Assembly (NCBI GenBank): GCA_012799455.1
Contig: JAAZLE010000084.1
Coordinates: 80,390-124,247, forward strand
Source of the DNA: Clostridiales bacterium
Lineage (GTDB): Bacteria > Bacillota > Clostridia > Christensenellales > DTU072
Reading direction: 5' to 3'
Length of the DNA stretch: 43,858 bases
In this document: piece after piece, positions 17,527 through 26,635 of the stretch
How positions within the stretch are numbered: the stretch's first letter is position 1
How the letters are laid out: each line of letters begins with the position of its first letter
Position numbers and translations under genes: made by a program
Notes under the pieces: generated by a model
The model's input: only the letters and a program-made list of their open reading frames with translations
The model's database searches: none
Told to the model about the DNA's origin: nothing

Positions 17527-17549
17527 ATTTTATCAACCATGGAGGCAAT

Positions 17550-18317
17550 ATGATTATTCTTCTAGACATAGGTAATACGAACATAAAGATAGGGATTGTA
17601 GAAAATTCCGAAATCGTTTATACGTGGCGAATAGCAAGCGATCATAGTAAGACCGCGGATGAGTTTGGTATGATTTTTTATGATCTGTTTGCTAATATAC
17701 GCAGATCTTTTGACGATGTTGAAGGTATTATTATGAGCTCGGTTGCCCCTGCTTTAAATTATACGATAGAGCATATGTGTTCATATTATCTAAAACATAA
17801 ACCCATAACAGTCAATTGTTCTTTAAATTTAGGAATTGAATTAGGATATACTAATCCTGAGGATTTGGGTGCTGATAGGATAGTCAATTCTGTTGCAGCA
17901 TACAAAATTTATGGAGGTCCATGCTTAGTTGTAGACTTCGGAAGTGCTACTACGTTTAATTTAATAACGGGAACTGGGGTGTTTGCAGGCGGAGCTATAG
18001 CTCCTGGGATTAAAACTAGTGCTGAGGCGCTAACTAATACAGCAGCAAAGCTCCCTCGCATTGAACTGGTGAAACCCGAAAATATTATAGCAAAAACAAC
18101 TATAGAAAATATGCAATCGGGTATAATTTATGGCTTTACGGGTTTGGTCGAGGGGATTGTAAATGGCATGAAGCGCGAAAGCAATTTTGACAATTTAAAA
18201 GTTATAGCAACCGGTGGGATGAGTCAATTAGTGGGTAGTAATGGGAATATTTTTGATAAAATAGATAGGGCATTATCTCTCAAAGGACTTAAGATATTAT
18301 ATGAATTGAATGTTTAA
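17550..18317 (+). CDS. coaX: Type III pantothenate kinase
   Basis: The 255-residue protein catalyses ATP-dependent phosphorylation of pantothenate, the first step of CoA synthesis. It shows the acetate-kinase-superfamily motifs of CoaX: LLDIGNTNIKIGI at the N-terminus, LGADRIVN with the catalytic Asp, VVDFGSATTFNLI, and GGAIAPGIKTS. Length is typical. The GGAGG site at 17541-17545 defines the start. It opens a new transcript after the ribosomal terminator, and hom follows 60 bases later. Confidence 0.96.
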   Translation: MIILLDIGNTNIKIGIVENSEIVYTWRIASDHSKTADEFGMIFYDLFANIRRSFDDVEGIIMSSVAPALNYTIEHMCSYYLKHKPITVNCSLNLGIELGYTNPEDLGADRIVNSVAAYKIYGGPCLVVDFGSATTFNLITGTGVFAGGAIAPGIKTSAEALTNTAAKLPRIELVKPENIIAKTTIENMQSGIIYGFTGLVEGIVNGMKRESNFDNLKVIATGGMSQLVGSNGNIFDKIDRALSLKGLKILYELNV

Positions 18318-18377
18318 ATTTGTTCGTCAAAGTAATTTAACAACTGACATAAATAGAAGGTATTAAGGAGAGTAAGT

Positions 18378-19643
18378 ATGAAAAAAGTAGGGGTTGCATT
18401 ATTGGGATTAGGAACGGTAGGTGGAGGCACGTACCAAATTTTAACAAGCATGAAAGAAAAAATAAAACAAACTGAAGGCGTAGATATTGATGTGCTATAC
18501 ATTATAGATAGGAACAAAGATCGTGCAAAAAAGTTTGGACTTGACCCCAAAATGATCTCAGAAGATTTTGATGCGGTACTGAAAGACGATAGAGTTAGTA
18601 TTATTGCTGAGTTTTTTGGTGGCATTGAGCCTGCTAGAACCTATTTACTAAAGGCATTAAAAGCTGGGAAAAGCATTGTTACTGCCAACAAAGAGATGTT
18701 TTCTAAACACTGGCATGAGTTAGAGTTGGCCGCGGTTGAAGGAAATGCAGGTTTGTATTTTGAAGCTACTTCTGCAGGCGGCGTGCCTATAATTAGAGCG
18801 TTAACAGAAAGTATGCAAGGAAATGAAATATTATCAATTCAGGGCATTGTAAACGGTACAACCAATTACATATTAACCAAGATGGCTGACGAAGGTAGAG
18901 ACTATCTAAGTGTTTTAAAAGAAGCTCAAGATTTAGGGTATGCCGAAGCAGATCCAACAGCCGATGTTGATGGATATGATAGTATGTATAAACTATCTAT
19001 TTTATCTTCGCTATGCTTTAAAAAGAGAGTGCCAATAGATGTAATATACAGAGAGGGGATTTCAAGCATAGAAAAAATAGACATAGAATATGGAAGCAGG
19101 TTTGGTTACACATTGAAATTGTTGGCCATAGGTAAAATGAATAATGGCAAAATTGAGGCAAGGGTACACCCGTCATTTATATCTAATGATAACCCGTTAG
19201 CAAGTGTCAAAGGTTCATTTAATGCAGTTTTGATTAACGGCACAAACGTAGGCGATGTTATGCTCTATGGAAGAGGGGCTGGTGACTTGCCAACGGGATC
19301 TGCGATTGTGTCAGATATAGTTTTTTGTGCACAGCAAACTAAACATAAGGTAATGCGGTTTGGCAGGGTTAATGTAGAAGAAGATTTTGAGGATGATTTT
19401 GAATGCGAGTACTATGTGAGAATGAATGTAGTTGATAAGCCAGGAGTTTTAGCAAAAATAGCAGCTACTTTTGGGAAGTACGAGGTTTCCATAAACAGTG
19501 TAGAGCAAATAGCCGCTAAAGGTGCTGCAGACATTGTGTTTATGATTCATAAAACACAAGAAAGTGCAATTTCAAAAGCTATTAAAGAAATAAAGTCGTT
19601 GGATATAGTTAATAAAGTTAATTCCCTTATTAGAGTTTTGTAA
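18378..19643 (+). CDS. hom: Homoserine dehydrogenase
   Basis: The 421-residue enzyme reduces aspartate semialdehyde to homoserine for threonine and methionine synthesis. Visible are the NAD(P)-binding GLGTVGGGTYQI, the catalytic-domain sequence GIVNGTTNYILTKM and AQDLGYAEADPTADVDGYDS, and a C-terminal ACT domain from about residue 345 (VDKPGVLAKIAATFGKYEVSINSVEQ), likely for feedback control by threonine. AAGGAGAG gives the start. No thrB or thrC is adjacent. Confidence 0.96.
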   Translation: MKKVGVALLGLGTVGGGTYQILTSMKEKIKQTEGVDIDVLYIIDRNKDRAKKFGLDPKMISEDFDAVLKDDRVSIIAEFFGGIEPARTYLLKALKAGKSIVTANKEMFSKHWHELELAAVEGNAGLYFEATSAGGVPIIRALTESMQGNEILSIQGIVNGTTNYILTKMADEGRDYLSVLKEAQDLGYAEADPTADVDGYDSMYKLSILSSLCFKKRVPIDVIYREGISSIEKIDIEYGSRFGYTLKLLAIGKMNNGKIEARVHPSFISNDNPLASVKGSFNAVLINGTNVGDVMLYGRGAGDLPTGSAIVSDIVFCAQQTKHKVMRFGRVNVEEDFEDDFECEYYVRMNVVDKPGVLAKIAATFGKYEVSINSVEQIAAKGAADIVFMIHKTQESAISKAIKEIKSLDIVNKVNSLIRVL

Positions 19644-19695
19644 ATTAAAAGGGATATAATGGAAATACATTGTAAGTATTGAAGTAAAAGTTGAC

Positions 19696-20082
19696 ATGAA
19701 CAAAAAGGCACTACGTTTATTGCAGTATATTATTAACAATTCAGTAGAAGGGGAGTTTGTGGTATTAAGCAAGCTGGAGGTTAAATCTGCCTTAAACGAC
19801 CAGATTGAAAGTTTAGAAGAACTGGATGGGCTAATAAGGTATTTGGAATTAAAAAAATATATAGATATAAAGTTAAATGACAACAATAGTGTAGTTGTTA
19901 AACCTTCACTAAGCGGATTAGTTGTCGCTGGAAGTGAGAAGTCCGATAACGTGAGTGGAGTTATAAGCTTGAAAGAAAGTAATTTTAGGCATTTTATTTC
20001 AGGTTTAGTTGGCGGTATTTTAGGGGGAATAATAGTTGCCACAGTGGTTGCGATAATAATAATTTTTAGAGGAAGGGTGTGA
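19696..20082 (+). CDS. Small protein with winged-helix-like N-terminus and C-terminal membrane anchor
   Basis: I do not recognise a named family. The 128-residue product has a helical N-terminal half (residues about 1-70, with LLQYIINNSVEGEFVVLSKLEV and LDGLIRYLELKKYIDIKL) that reads like a small winged-helix domain, a linker, and a Gly/Ile/Val-rich membrane segment at about 103-123 (GLVGGILGGIIVATVVAIIIIF). The end RGRV fits a cytoplasmic tail or stop-transfer. It lacks a good Shine-Dalgarno site. The next gene has the same architecture. The domain call is inference from the pattern only. Confidence 0.65.
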   Translation: MNKKALRLLQYIINNSVEGEFVVLSKLEVKSALNDQIESLEELDGLIRYLELKKYIDIKLNDNNSVVVKPSLSGLVVAGSEKSDNVSGVISLKESNFRHFISGLVGGILGGIIVATVVAIIIIFRGRV

Positions 20083-20108
20083 CATAATATTTTGTCATAT
20101 ATGTAGAT

Positions 20109-20468
20109 ATGTTATTGGGGAAAAAAGAAAAAATTTTAATGGAAACAATTTTTAAGTTGGCGTCAAAAACGGGTCAATGCATAGTTTCAGCCATTGAAAT
20201 ATTAGAAAAAATCCCCTATAAATATGATTTTCGAAAAGAAGATTTGGATAAAACCTTGGATGCTTTAAGGTTAGAGGGCTATTTTGAATATGATATAGCT
20301 CACAGGAAGGACGAAACCGTTTACGTAATAGCGCTGAAAGATCTTGGTAAAGCATATGAGCGTGATAAAAAAACAGCCCGCAAAAAGTTATATATACGTC
20401 TAGGTATTGCAGTATTAGTGGCTATAGTTGGATATCTCGTAAAAGTAATTATTGACGCTATAATTTGA
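20109..20468 (+). CDS. Second small protein with the same layout: helical N-terminus and C-terminal membrane anchor
   Basis: The 119-residue protein has an N-terminal part that may be winged-helix-like (EKILMETIFKLASKTGQCIVSAIEIL, then DALRLEGYFEYDIAH and ETVYVIALKDLGKAYE), a basic stretch (DKKTARKKLYIR) and a final hydrophobic helix at about 97-117 (LGIAVLVAIVGYLVKVIIDAII). It resembles its upstream neighbour in layout though not closely in sequence, suggesting an old duplication. No clear ribosome site precedes ATG 20109. Function unknown. Confidence 0.65.
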   Translation: MLLGKKEKILMETIFKLASKTGQCIVSAIEILEKIPYKYDFRKEDLDKTLDALRLEGYFEYDIAHRKDETVYVIALKDLGKAYERDKKTARKKLYIRLGIAVLVAIVGYLVKVIIDAII

Positions 20469-20550
20469 TGCTTAATTATTTTTGTTATAAGTTCCAAAAA
20501 CAATACTAATGTAATGATCGTTTTTTTGCACATAGACTCTCAAGCGAATT

Positions 20551-20612
20551 TTGTTTATTTAAACAATGAAAAGGTGCGTAATATTAGGCAGAAAAGTAAG
20601 TAAAATTGCCTA
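20551..20612 (+). promoter_or_regulatory. Two inverted repeats upstream of uvrB
   Basis: TTGTTT-ATTT-AAACAA (20551-20566) is a perfect 6-base inverted repeat, and TAGGCA (20585-20590) with TGCCTA (20607-20612) is another, 16 bases apart, next to the probable uvrB promoter. Neither matches the Firmicutes LexA box. They could be operators; this is inference. Confidence 0.3.
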
Positions 20613-20633
20613 TTTTATGCTAGTATATATTAT

Positions 20634-22601
20634 ATGAGCAAAGAACATGAATTCGAGTTGGTTTCTAATTATTCGTTAGCAGGGGACCAGGAGGGAGCGG
20701 TCACAAAACTAACTGAGGCTGTAAACAGAGGAGATAAAACCTCTGTTTTATTAGGTGTTACCGGAAGTGGGAAAACATTTACAATGGCAAACATAATACA
20801 AAACACCCAAAGACCGACACTAGTTATGGCTCACAACAAAACATTAGCAGCTCAACTTTGTAATGAATTTAGAGAACTTTTCCCTAAAAATAGAGTTGAA
20901 TATTTTGTTTCATACTATGATTATTATCAGCCAGAAGCATATATCCCAAGAAGTGATACATATATAGAAAAAGATATTGCGATTAATGATGAAATTGATA
21001 AGTTAAGACATAGCGCCACTTCATCACTAGGAGAAAGAAGGGATGTGATTGTCGTTTCTTCTGTATCATGTATTTATGGATTAGGTGCCCCAGAAACATA
21101 TTTTAGAAACGTTATCTCTATCCGAGAGGGGGACTATATAAATAGGGATGAATTGATAGATAGATTAGTTTCAAATCAATATAACAGAAACGATTTTGAA
21201 CTTACGCGATCGACATTCAGAGTGCGTGGGGATATTTTAGAAATATTCCCCTCAGATTCTTCAAATATTGCAATTAGGGTTGAGTTTTTTGACGATTTTG
21301 TAGAGAAGATTTCAGAGTTTGATGTTGCCACAATGAAAGTACATAATGTAGTTTCACATGTTGCAATATTCCCTGCTTCGCATTACGTAGTGGGCGATAC
21401 TCCGTTGGAAGATATCCTTTATACGATAGCAGAAGACATGAAGAAACAGGAAAGGTTTTTTATTGAACAAGGTAAACTTATAGAAGCACAAAGAATAAAG
21501 GAGAGAGTAAATTACAATATAGAAATGATCAGGGAGATTGGATATTGTAATGGTATTGAAAACTATTCTAGGTATTTTGATGGTAGAAAACCTGGGGAGC
21601 CACCATTTACATTGCTGGATTATTTCCCTAGTGATTTTTTACTGTTTATAGATGAAAGCCATATGACCATACCTCAGATTAGGGGGATGTATAATGGTGA
21701 CAAATCTAGGAAGAAGAATTTAGTTGACTATGGTTTCAGATTGCCAGCGGCATATGATAATAGACCCCTAAACTTTAATGAATTTAATAAAAGGGTTAAT
21801 CAAATGATCTGTGTCTCTGCCACTCCCGCGGATTATGAGTTGGAGAGATCTGCTGTGGTAGCAGAACAATTGATAAGACCAACAGGTCTAATAGATCCTA
21901 GTATAGAAGTTCGGAAAACTGAGGGGCAGATGGATGATTTGATTTCGGAAATAAATAAGGCAAAATCAAATTCAGGGCGTGTTTTAATAACAACGCTAAC
22001 AAAAAAGATGGCAGAAAACTTAACTAATTACTTAATTGAAAATAATATAAAGGTTGAATATATGCATAGTGACATTGAAACTCTAGAGAGAATAGAAAAA
22101 ATTACTCGATTACGAAAAGGTGACATAGATGTCATTGTTGGGATTAATCTGTTAAGGGAAGGGCTTGATATCCCTGAAGTGCAATTGGTCGCAATTTTAG
22201 ACGCTGATAAGGAAGGTTTTTTACGGTCTCGTTCTTCACTAATTCAAACTGTTGGTAGAGCGGCTAGAAATAAGGATGCTGTTGTTATAATGTATGCAGA
22301 CAAAATGACTAAAAGCATGCAGGAAGCGATAGATGAGACAGAAAGAAGAAGAAAGATTCAGATTCAGCACAATATTAAAAATAAAATAACACCGAAAACA
22401 ATTATTAAACCAATTGTTAATACATTATTAATAACACAAAAAGTCGCAAAAGAGTCTGTTAAATTAAACAAAAAAGAAATAAATGCAGAAATAGAAAGGC
22501 TTTATGGACTTATGAAGGTTGCTTCATCAACATATGATTTTGAAAGCGCAATAGTAATAAGAGACAAAATAGCAAGATTGAAGGAGCAAAGAAGCAAATA
22601 A
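20634..22601 (+). CDS. uvrB: Excinuclease ABC subunit B
   Basis: The 655-residue helicase-like protein loads onto damage found by UvrA and recruits UvrC. Motifs in order: Walker [10 protein letters not shown], the damage-probing beta-hairpin [12 protein letters not shown], the Walker B region [26 protein letters not shown], the C-terminal helicase motif [10 protein letters not shown], and a final UVR domain ([25 protein letters not shown]) that binds UvrC. The start [19 protein letters not shown] aligns with the family. No Shine-Dalgarno site precedes the ATG, and a TATTAT ends right at it. Confidence 0.97.
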   Translation: MSKEHEFELVSNYSLAGDQEGAVTKLTEAVNRGDKTSVLLGVTGSGKTFTMANIIQNTQRPTLVMAHNKTLAAQLCNEFRELFPKNRVEYFVSYYDYYQPEAYIPRSDTYIEKDIAINDEIDKLRHSATSSLGERRDVIVVSSVSCIYGLGAPETYFRNVISIREGDYINRDELIDRLVSNQYNRNDFELTRSTFRVRGDILEIFPSDSSNIAIRVEFFDDFVEKISEFDVATMKVHNVVSHVAIFPASHYVVGDTPLEDILYTIAEDMKKQERFFIEQGKLIEAQRIKERVNYNIEMIREIGYCNGIENYSRYFDGRKPGEPPFTLLDYFPSDFLLFIDESHMTIPQIRGMYNGDKSRKKNLVDYGFRLPAAYDNRPLNFNEFNKRVNQMICVSATPADYELERSAVVAEQLIRPTGLIDPSIEVRKTEGQMDDLISEINKAKSNSGRVLITTLTKKMAENLTNYLIENNIKVEYMHSDIETLERIEKITRLRKGDIDVIVGINLLREGLDIPEVQLVAILDADKEGFLRSRSSLIQTVGRAARNKDAVVIMYADKMTKSMQEAIDETERRRKIQIQHNIKNKITPKTIIKPIVNTLLITQKVAKESVKLNKKEINAEIERLYGLMKVASSTYDFESAIVIRDKIARLKEQRSK

Positions 22602-22692
22602 TAATTAGGGAACAATGGATGTTGGGTTTATTTCATCAATCATAGAAGGAATTAAGTAGACTAACTAATAGTAGCGAGGAAAGTGGTATAAA

Positions 22693-25527
22693 ATGCTAGA
22701 CAGTATTTTTGTAAAAGGGGCAAAAGAAAATAACTTAAAGAATATAGATGTAGAGATTCCCAGAAACAAGTTGGTTGTGTTAACAGGGCTTAGTGGAAGC
22801 GGTAAATCTTCTTTAGCATTCGATACAATTTTTGCAGAAGGACAAAGGAGATATATGGAGAGCTTGTCTAGTTATGCGAGGCAGTTCCTAGGGCAAATGC
22901 AAAAGCCAAACGTAGAATATATAGATGGTTTATCTCCTGCTATTTCGATTGATCAAAAAACAACCTCCCACAATCCTAGATCTACTGTAGGAACAGTTAC
23001 GGAGATATATGATTATTTTAGATTATTGTTTTCAAGTATAGGTGTACCACATTGTCCTAGTTGCGGAAAAGAAATAAAAGCGGTGTCAGTAGATCAAATC
23101 AGCGATATGATAATGAGTTCTTCAGAGGGTAGTCGTGTAATATTAATGTCACCTGTTGTAAATGGAAGAAAAGGTGAGCATAAAAAGATTTTTGAGTCTT
23201 TAAAAACTGAGGGCTTTGCGAGAGTTAAAGTAGATGGTGAAATTAAAAGTTTAGATGAAGAAATTACGCTTGAAAAAAACATAAAGCATTATATTTCAGT
23301 TGTTATAGATAGGATTATTGTAAAACCCGATATGCAACGTCGGTTAAACGACAGTGTAGAAATTGCCCTTAAGACATCAGGCGGTTTAATTATAGTGGAA
23401 ATAGATGGGAAAGAAACGTTATATTCCACCAAATTCACCTGCCCTGAATGCGATATTTCAATCCCAGAATTATCACCAAGAATGTTTTCTTTCAATAGCC
23501 CCTTTGGAGCATGTCCAAAATGTACAGGTTTAGGAGTTTGCATGGAGGTAGATCCAGATAAATTAGTTCCTGACGAAACATTGACTTTAAAAGATAAGGC
23601 TATTAAGATTAGCGGATATGCGTTAATGGAATATCCGTATATAGTAAAGAAGACAACAAGAGTTTTGAGCGAAAAATATGGTTTTTCGCTAAATACTCCT
23701 TGGAAAGATTTAGATAATAAAGTAAAAGACATGCTGTTATATGGAAATGGAATAAAAGAATCTTCTTTGGAAGAGTATAGATCCAACCTTTTCAAGTCAG
23801 ATCAGAGTGAGTTTTTTATAGGGTTTGTGAATATGCTCAAAGATAGATATGAAAACTCAAAGTCTGATTATGTGAAATTAGATATAGAAAAATATATGAC
23901 GCCAATACTTTGTGATGAATGTAATGGAAAGCGGTTGAGAAGGGATGTATTATTTGTGACCGTAGGCGGTCGAAACATAGCAGAGCTTACAGAGATGCCT
24001 ATTACAATGTTATATAATTGGTTTCAACAATTAAAATTGTCAAAAACTGATGAAAAAATAGCTGAACAAATAATAAATGAAATTAGGGCAAGAATTAGTT
24101 TTTTAATAAATGTTGGACTTGGGTATTTAACATTATCAAGAATGAGTTCTACATTAAGCGGTGGAGAAAGCCAGAGAATAAGACTAGCAACACAAATAGG
24201 GAGTGGTTTAATGGGAGTTATATACATCCTAGATGAGCCAAGCATTGGACTACATCAAAGAGATAATAAAAAGTTATTAAACTCATTATTAAAATTAAGA
24301 GATAGCGGAAATACACTGATTGTTGTAGAACATGATGAAGAAACGATTAGAATAGCAGATCATATTATTGACATAGGTCCTCAAGCTGGGGAAAAAGGTG
24401 GATATTTGGTAGCCCAGGGTACAGTTCAGGATATAATGGACGAGCCTGCCTCTATTACGGGAGACTATCTTGCTGGAAGACGATTTATAAACACACCAGA
24501 AAGTTATAGGAAGGCAACGGATAAATTTATTACGATTGTTGGTGCTAGGCAAAATAATTTAAAGAATGTTACAGTAGATATCCCTATAGGATTGTTCACA
24601 ACGATAACAGGGGTTTCAGGAAGTGGTAAATCTTCTTTGATTATAGATGTGCTGTATCCATATCTTGCAAGGAAGCTTAATGCTTCTAATATTAGATTAG
24701 GCGATTGCGAACGAGTTGATGGTTTGGAAAATATTGATAAAGTCATTGTTATAGACCAAAGTCCTATTGGGCGAACACCGAGGTCGAATCCTGCAACATA
24801 TACAGGTGTTTTTACTAACATTAGGAGTTTATTTGCCATGACACCAGATGCTAAAGCGCGTGGATACAAAGCTGGTAGATTTAGCTTCAATATCAAGGGT
24901 GGAAGATGCGAAAACTGTAAAGGCGACGGAAGTTTATTAATTGAGATGCATTTTCTACCAGATGTATATGTTAAATGTGAAGTTTGCGATGGTAGGCGCT
25001 ACAACAAAGAAACTCTTGCTGTTAAATATAAAGGAAAATCGATTTTCGATATCTTAGATATGACAGTAGATAGAGCTTGTGATTTTTTTGCAAACATACC
25101 TCAAATTTATAATAAAGTTAAATCTCTGCAAGATGTAGGGCTTGGTTATATAAGGCTGGGACAGCCATCGACAACTCTTTCTGGTGGAGAGGCTCAGAGA
25201 GTTAAGTTGGCAACTGAATTAAGTAAAAAGCATACTGGTAAAACACTCTATATTCTAGATGAGCCAACAACGGGACTACATATTGCTGATGTTGAAAAAT
25301 TATTGATAGTTTTACAGAGGTTAGTAGATAGTGGCAACACGGTCATTGTTATTGAGCATAATTTGGACGTAATAAAGACTTCAGACTTCGTAATTGATTT
25401 AGGGCCTGAGGGAGGGGACGCGGGTGGATATGTCGTAGCTTCAGGCACCCCGAATGACATAAGAAACAACAAAGATAGTTTTACAGGGCAAAGTTTGAAA
25501 GAGTTCATGTCTCAAAAAAACAAGTAA
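22693..25527 (+). CDS. uvrA: Excinuclease ABC subunit A
   Basis: At 944 residues this is a full-length UvrA, the ATPase that detects DNA lesions. It has two ABC modules: Walker A GLSGSGKSS near residue 32 and GVSGSGKSS near 640, signatures LSGGESQRI and LSGGEAQRV, and the paired DEP Walker B motifs (ILDEPSIGLHQ, ILDEPTTGLH). Zinc-type Cys clusters are present (CPSC, CPEC...CPKC, and CENCKGDG...CEVC). It follows uvrB by 91 bases; GAGGAAAG lies somewhat far upstream of the ATG. Confidence 0.98.
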   Translation: MLDSIFVKGAKENNLKNIDVEIPRNKLVVLTGLSGSGKSSLAFDTIFAEGQRRYMESLSSYARQFLGQMQKPNVEYIDGLSPAISIDQKTTSHNPRSTVGTVTEIYDYFRLLFSSIGVPHCPSCGKEIKAVSVDQISDMIMSSSEGSRVILMSPVVNGRKGEHKKIFESLKTEGFARVKVDGEIKSLDEEITLEKNIKHYISVVIDRIIVKPDMQRRLNDSVEIALKTSGGLIIVEIDGKETLYSTKFTCPECDISIPELSPRMFSFNSPFGACPKCTGLGVCMEVDPDKLVPDETLTLKDKAIKISGYALMEYPYIVKKTTRVLSEKYGFSLNTPWKDLDNKVKDMLLYGNGIKESSLEEYRSNLFKSDQSEFFIGFVNMLKDRYENSKSDYVKLDIEKYMTPILCDECNGKRLRRDVLFVTVGGRNIAELTEMPITMLYNWFQQLKLSKTDEKIAEQIINEIRARISFLINVGLGYLTLSRMSSTLSGGESQRIRLATQIGSGLMGVIYILDEPSIGLHQRDNKKLLNSLLKLRDSGNTLIVVEHDEETIRIADHIIDIGPQAGEKGGYLVAQGTVQDIMDEPASITGDYLAGRRFINTPESYRKATDKFITIVGARQNNLKNVTVDIPIGLFTTITGVSGSGKSSLIIDVLYPYLARKLNASNIRLGDCERVDGLENIDKVIVIDQSPIGRTPRSNPATYTGVFTNIRSLFAMTPDAKARGYKAGRFSFNIKGGRCENCKGDGSLLIEMHFLPDVYVKCEVCDGRRYNKETLAVKYKGKSIFDILDMTVDRACDFFANIPQIYNKVKSLQDVGLGYIRLGQPSTTLSGGEAQRVKLATELSKKHTGKTLYILDEPTTGLHIADVEKLLIVLQRLVDSGNTVIVIEHNLDVIKTSDFVIDLGPEGGDAGGYVVASGTPNDIRNNKDSFTGQSLKEFMSQKNK

Positions 25528-25658
25528 TGAACTAAGAGACAATCCGCACATTACCATAAAGTAATTGTTAGTTTCTTATGAACAATTCACAAGTAAGAAT
25601 TTAGCCTAAGGGTGGCCCTAATGGAGTGCTCTGGTGTTTGATGTTATCTTGCGTAGCG

Positions 25659-26210
25659 TCACCGGACATCAACGTTTTGACTTGTGGTGTTGTTTGTTTG
25701 TAAAAAAACTTTTGCAAGTGGGAAGTATATTAAATATGTCAAAAATATGTTTACAATTACCACAATAGTTTGTTTAGGCAGTCTAAAAACGAGAAAAGCC
25801 CAAAAAGTTTTATTTCCGCCCATCAATGGATAAAGGGCTAAAGAGTTGACTACCACCGTCGTAACAATATAAATTAGTAAATAACTCAATGCTATCTTGA
25901 ATTGAGGTTTTATTTTAGGTATTTTAGAGATTAGTCCGGGGATAAACCCCATCATTGCAGCTCCTAAAGTAATTAATGGAAGTGTCCCGCCTTGCATTAA
26001 AGATGCAATTAGATCGGAAAGGCCACCAACCAATAGCCCAGAAACAGGTCCTAAAAATATTCCGGCAAGAACGCAAGTCGTATAAAAGATAGAAAATTTT
26101 TGTGCGCCTATAGTCAAACTAAGGAATTTAGCAACCAATCCAAGTGCTATAAAAATTGCGGTATACGCAATTTTTTTTGTTGAGAAAGATATTCTCTTTT
26201 TTTTGTTCAT
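25659..26210 (-). CDS. folT: ECF transporter S component, probably folate-specific (FolT-like)
   Basis: The 183-residue hydrophobic protein has five to six membrane helices and a typical S-component start (KKIAYTAIFIALGLVAKFLS), the GPVSGLLVGGLSDLIASLM motif and a basic N-terminus. S components capture a vitamin and use a shared EcfA-EcfA'-EcfT energy module, which is not in this window. Folate specificity is inferred mainly from the tetrahydrofolate riboswitch directly upstream. The gene is convergent with uvrA and divergent from the giant lipoprotein gene. Confidence 0.88.
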   Translation of the reverse strand: MNKKKRISFSTKKIAYTAIFIALGLVAKFLSLTIGAQKFSIFYTTCVLAGIFLGPVSGLLVGGLSDLIASLMQGGTLPLITLGAAMMGFIPGLISKIPKIKPQFKIALSYLLIYIVTTVVVNSLALYPLMGGNKTFWAFLVFRLPKQTIVVIVNIFLTYLIYFPLAKVFLQTNNTTSQNVDVR

Positions 26211-26236
26211 AAAAAAGTCCTCCTTGCAGAGAGGAC
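26211..26236 (-). promoter_or_regulatory. Riboswitch expression platform: hairpin masking the folT ribosome site
   Basis: On the minus strand GTCCTC and GAGGAC form a six-base stem with an eight-base loop containing CTGCAAGG, immediately followed by TTTTTT and then the folT ATG. The 3' arm contains the GGAGG ribosome site eight bases from the ATG. The hairpin can thus block translation, and with its T run it may also terminate transcription. Confidence 0.75.
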
Positions 26237-26275
26237 AGCCATATTGAAAGACATCTTATAATTAATAAAAATCTT

Positions 26276-26365
26276 GCAACGGATGCGATGTGTTACCGCA
26301 GTTTTTTCTTTCGTTCACGGACGACATCCCATTCCATGACACTTAACGCAACACATCTACTCTGC
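26276..26365 (-). ncRNA. Tetrahydrofolate (THF) riboswitch
   Basis: The minus strand reads GAGTAGATG, GCGTTAAGTGT, GAATGGGATGTCGTC, ACGAAA, GCGGT and GCATCCG in order, the conserved blocks of the THF riboswitch class known from folT and folE genes of Clostridia. The closing stem is GCAG/TTGC. High THF is known to switch such RNAs to the off state. Confidence 0.93.
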
Positions 26366-26371
26366 GCATTA

Positions 26372-26400
26372 AGTATAGCATTCAACTCATGGTTTAGCAA
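26372..26400 (-). promoter_or_regulatory. Sigma-A promoter of the folT transcript
   Basis: On the minus strand TTGCTA and TATACT are spaced by 17 bases, with a TGC extended -10 element. The predicted start falls at about 26365, so the riboswitch begins at the very 5' end of the mRNA. Confidence 0.7.
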
Positions 26401-26635
26401 ATAGATAAGTAAATGAATCGTAAGTTAACGATCGTGCTCGGTTTGATAAATAATTCTTTGTGATGAGTTGTTGTGCTCTCGTCAATTTTAAGGTGCACAC
26501 AATATATTTTGTTGTTTTTATGTGCTCGTTGTGATAATATTTTAATACTTATATTTCTTTAGTTTATAGTTTTGTCTTCAAAAGTTATATTTCAAGAGAA
26601 ATATTTTACATATTTTTAAGTGATTAGATGGTGAA
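26401..26635. other. Divergent intergenic region between folT and the giant lipoprotein gene
   Basis: No gene is visible. The sequence GTGCTC occurs three times on the plus strand (26434, 26473 and 26522). A candidate promoter for the rightward gene lies at 26509-26538. Confidence 0.5.
26509..26538 (+). promoter_or_regulatory. Candidate promoter of the giant lipoprotein gene
   Basis: TTGTTG (26509-26514) and GATAAT (26533-26538) are 18 bases apart, and TGT directly before GATAAT forms an extended -10. The transcript would have a leader of about 90 bases. Confidence 0.4.

Noticed and set aside
18314-18625. 103-residue minus-strand ORF opposite the hom start
   Set aside because: Antisense to the conserved N-terminus of homoserine dehydrogenase; no ribosome site.
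20544-20560. Possible LexA box before uvrB (CGAATTTTGTTT)
   Set aside because: It does not match the Firmicutes SOS consensus CGAAC-N4-GTTCG in the right half or in length.
25638-25672. Inverted repeat TTGATGT/ACATCAA between uvrA and folT as a terminator
   Set aside because: The loop is 21 bases, the repeat reaches into the folT coding end, and neither strand has a proper T run.
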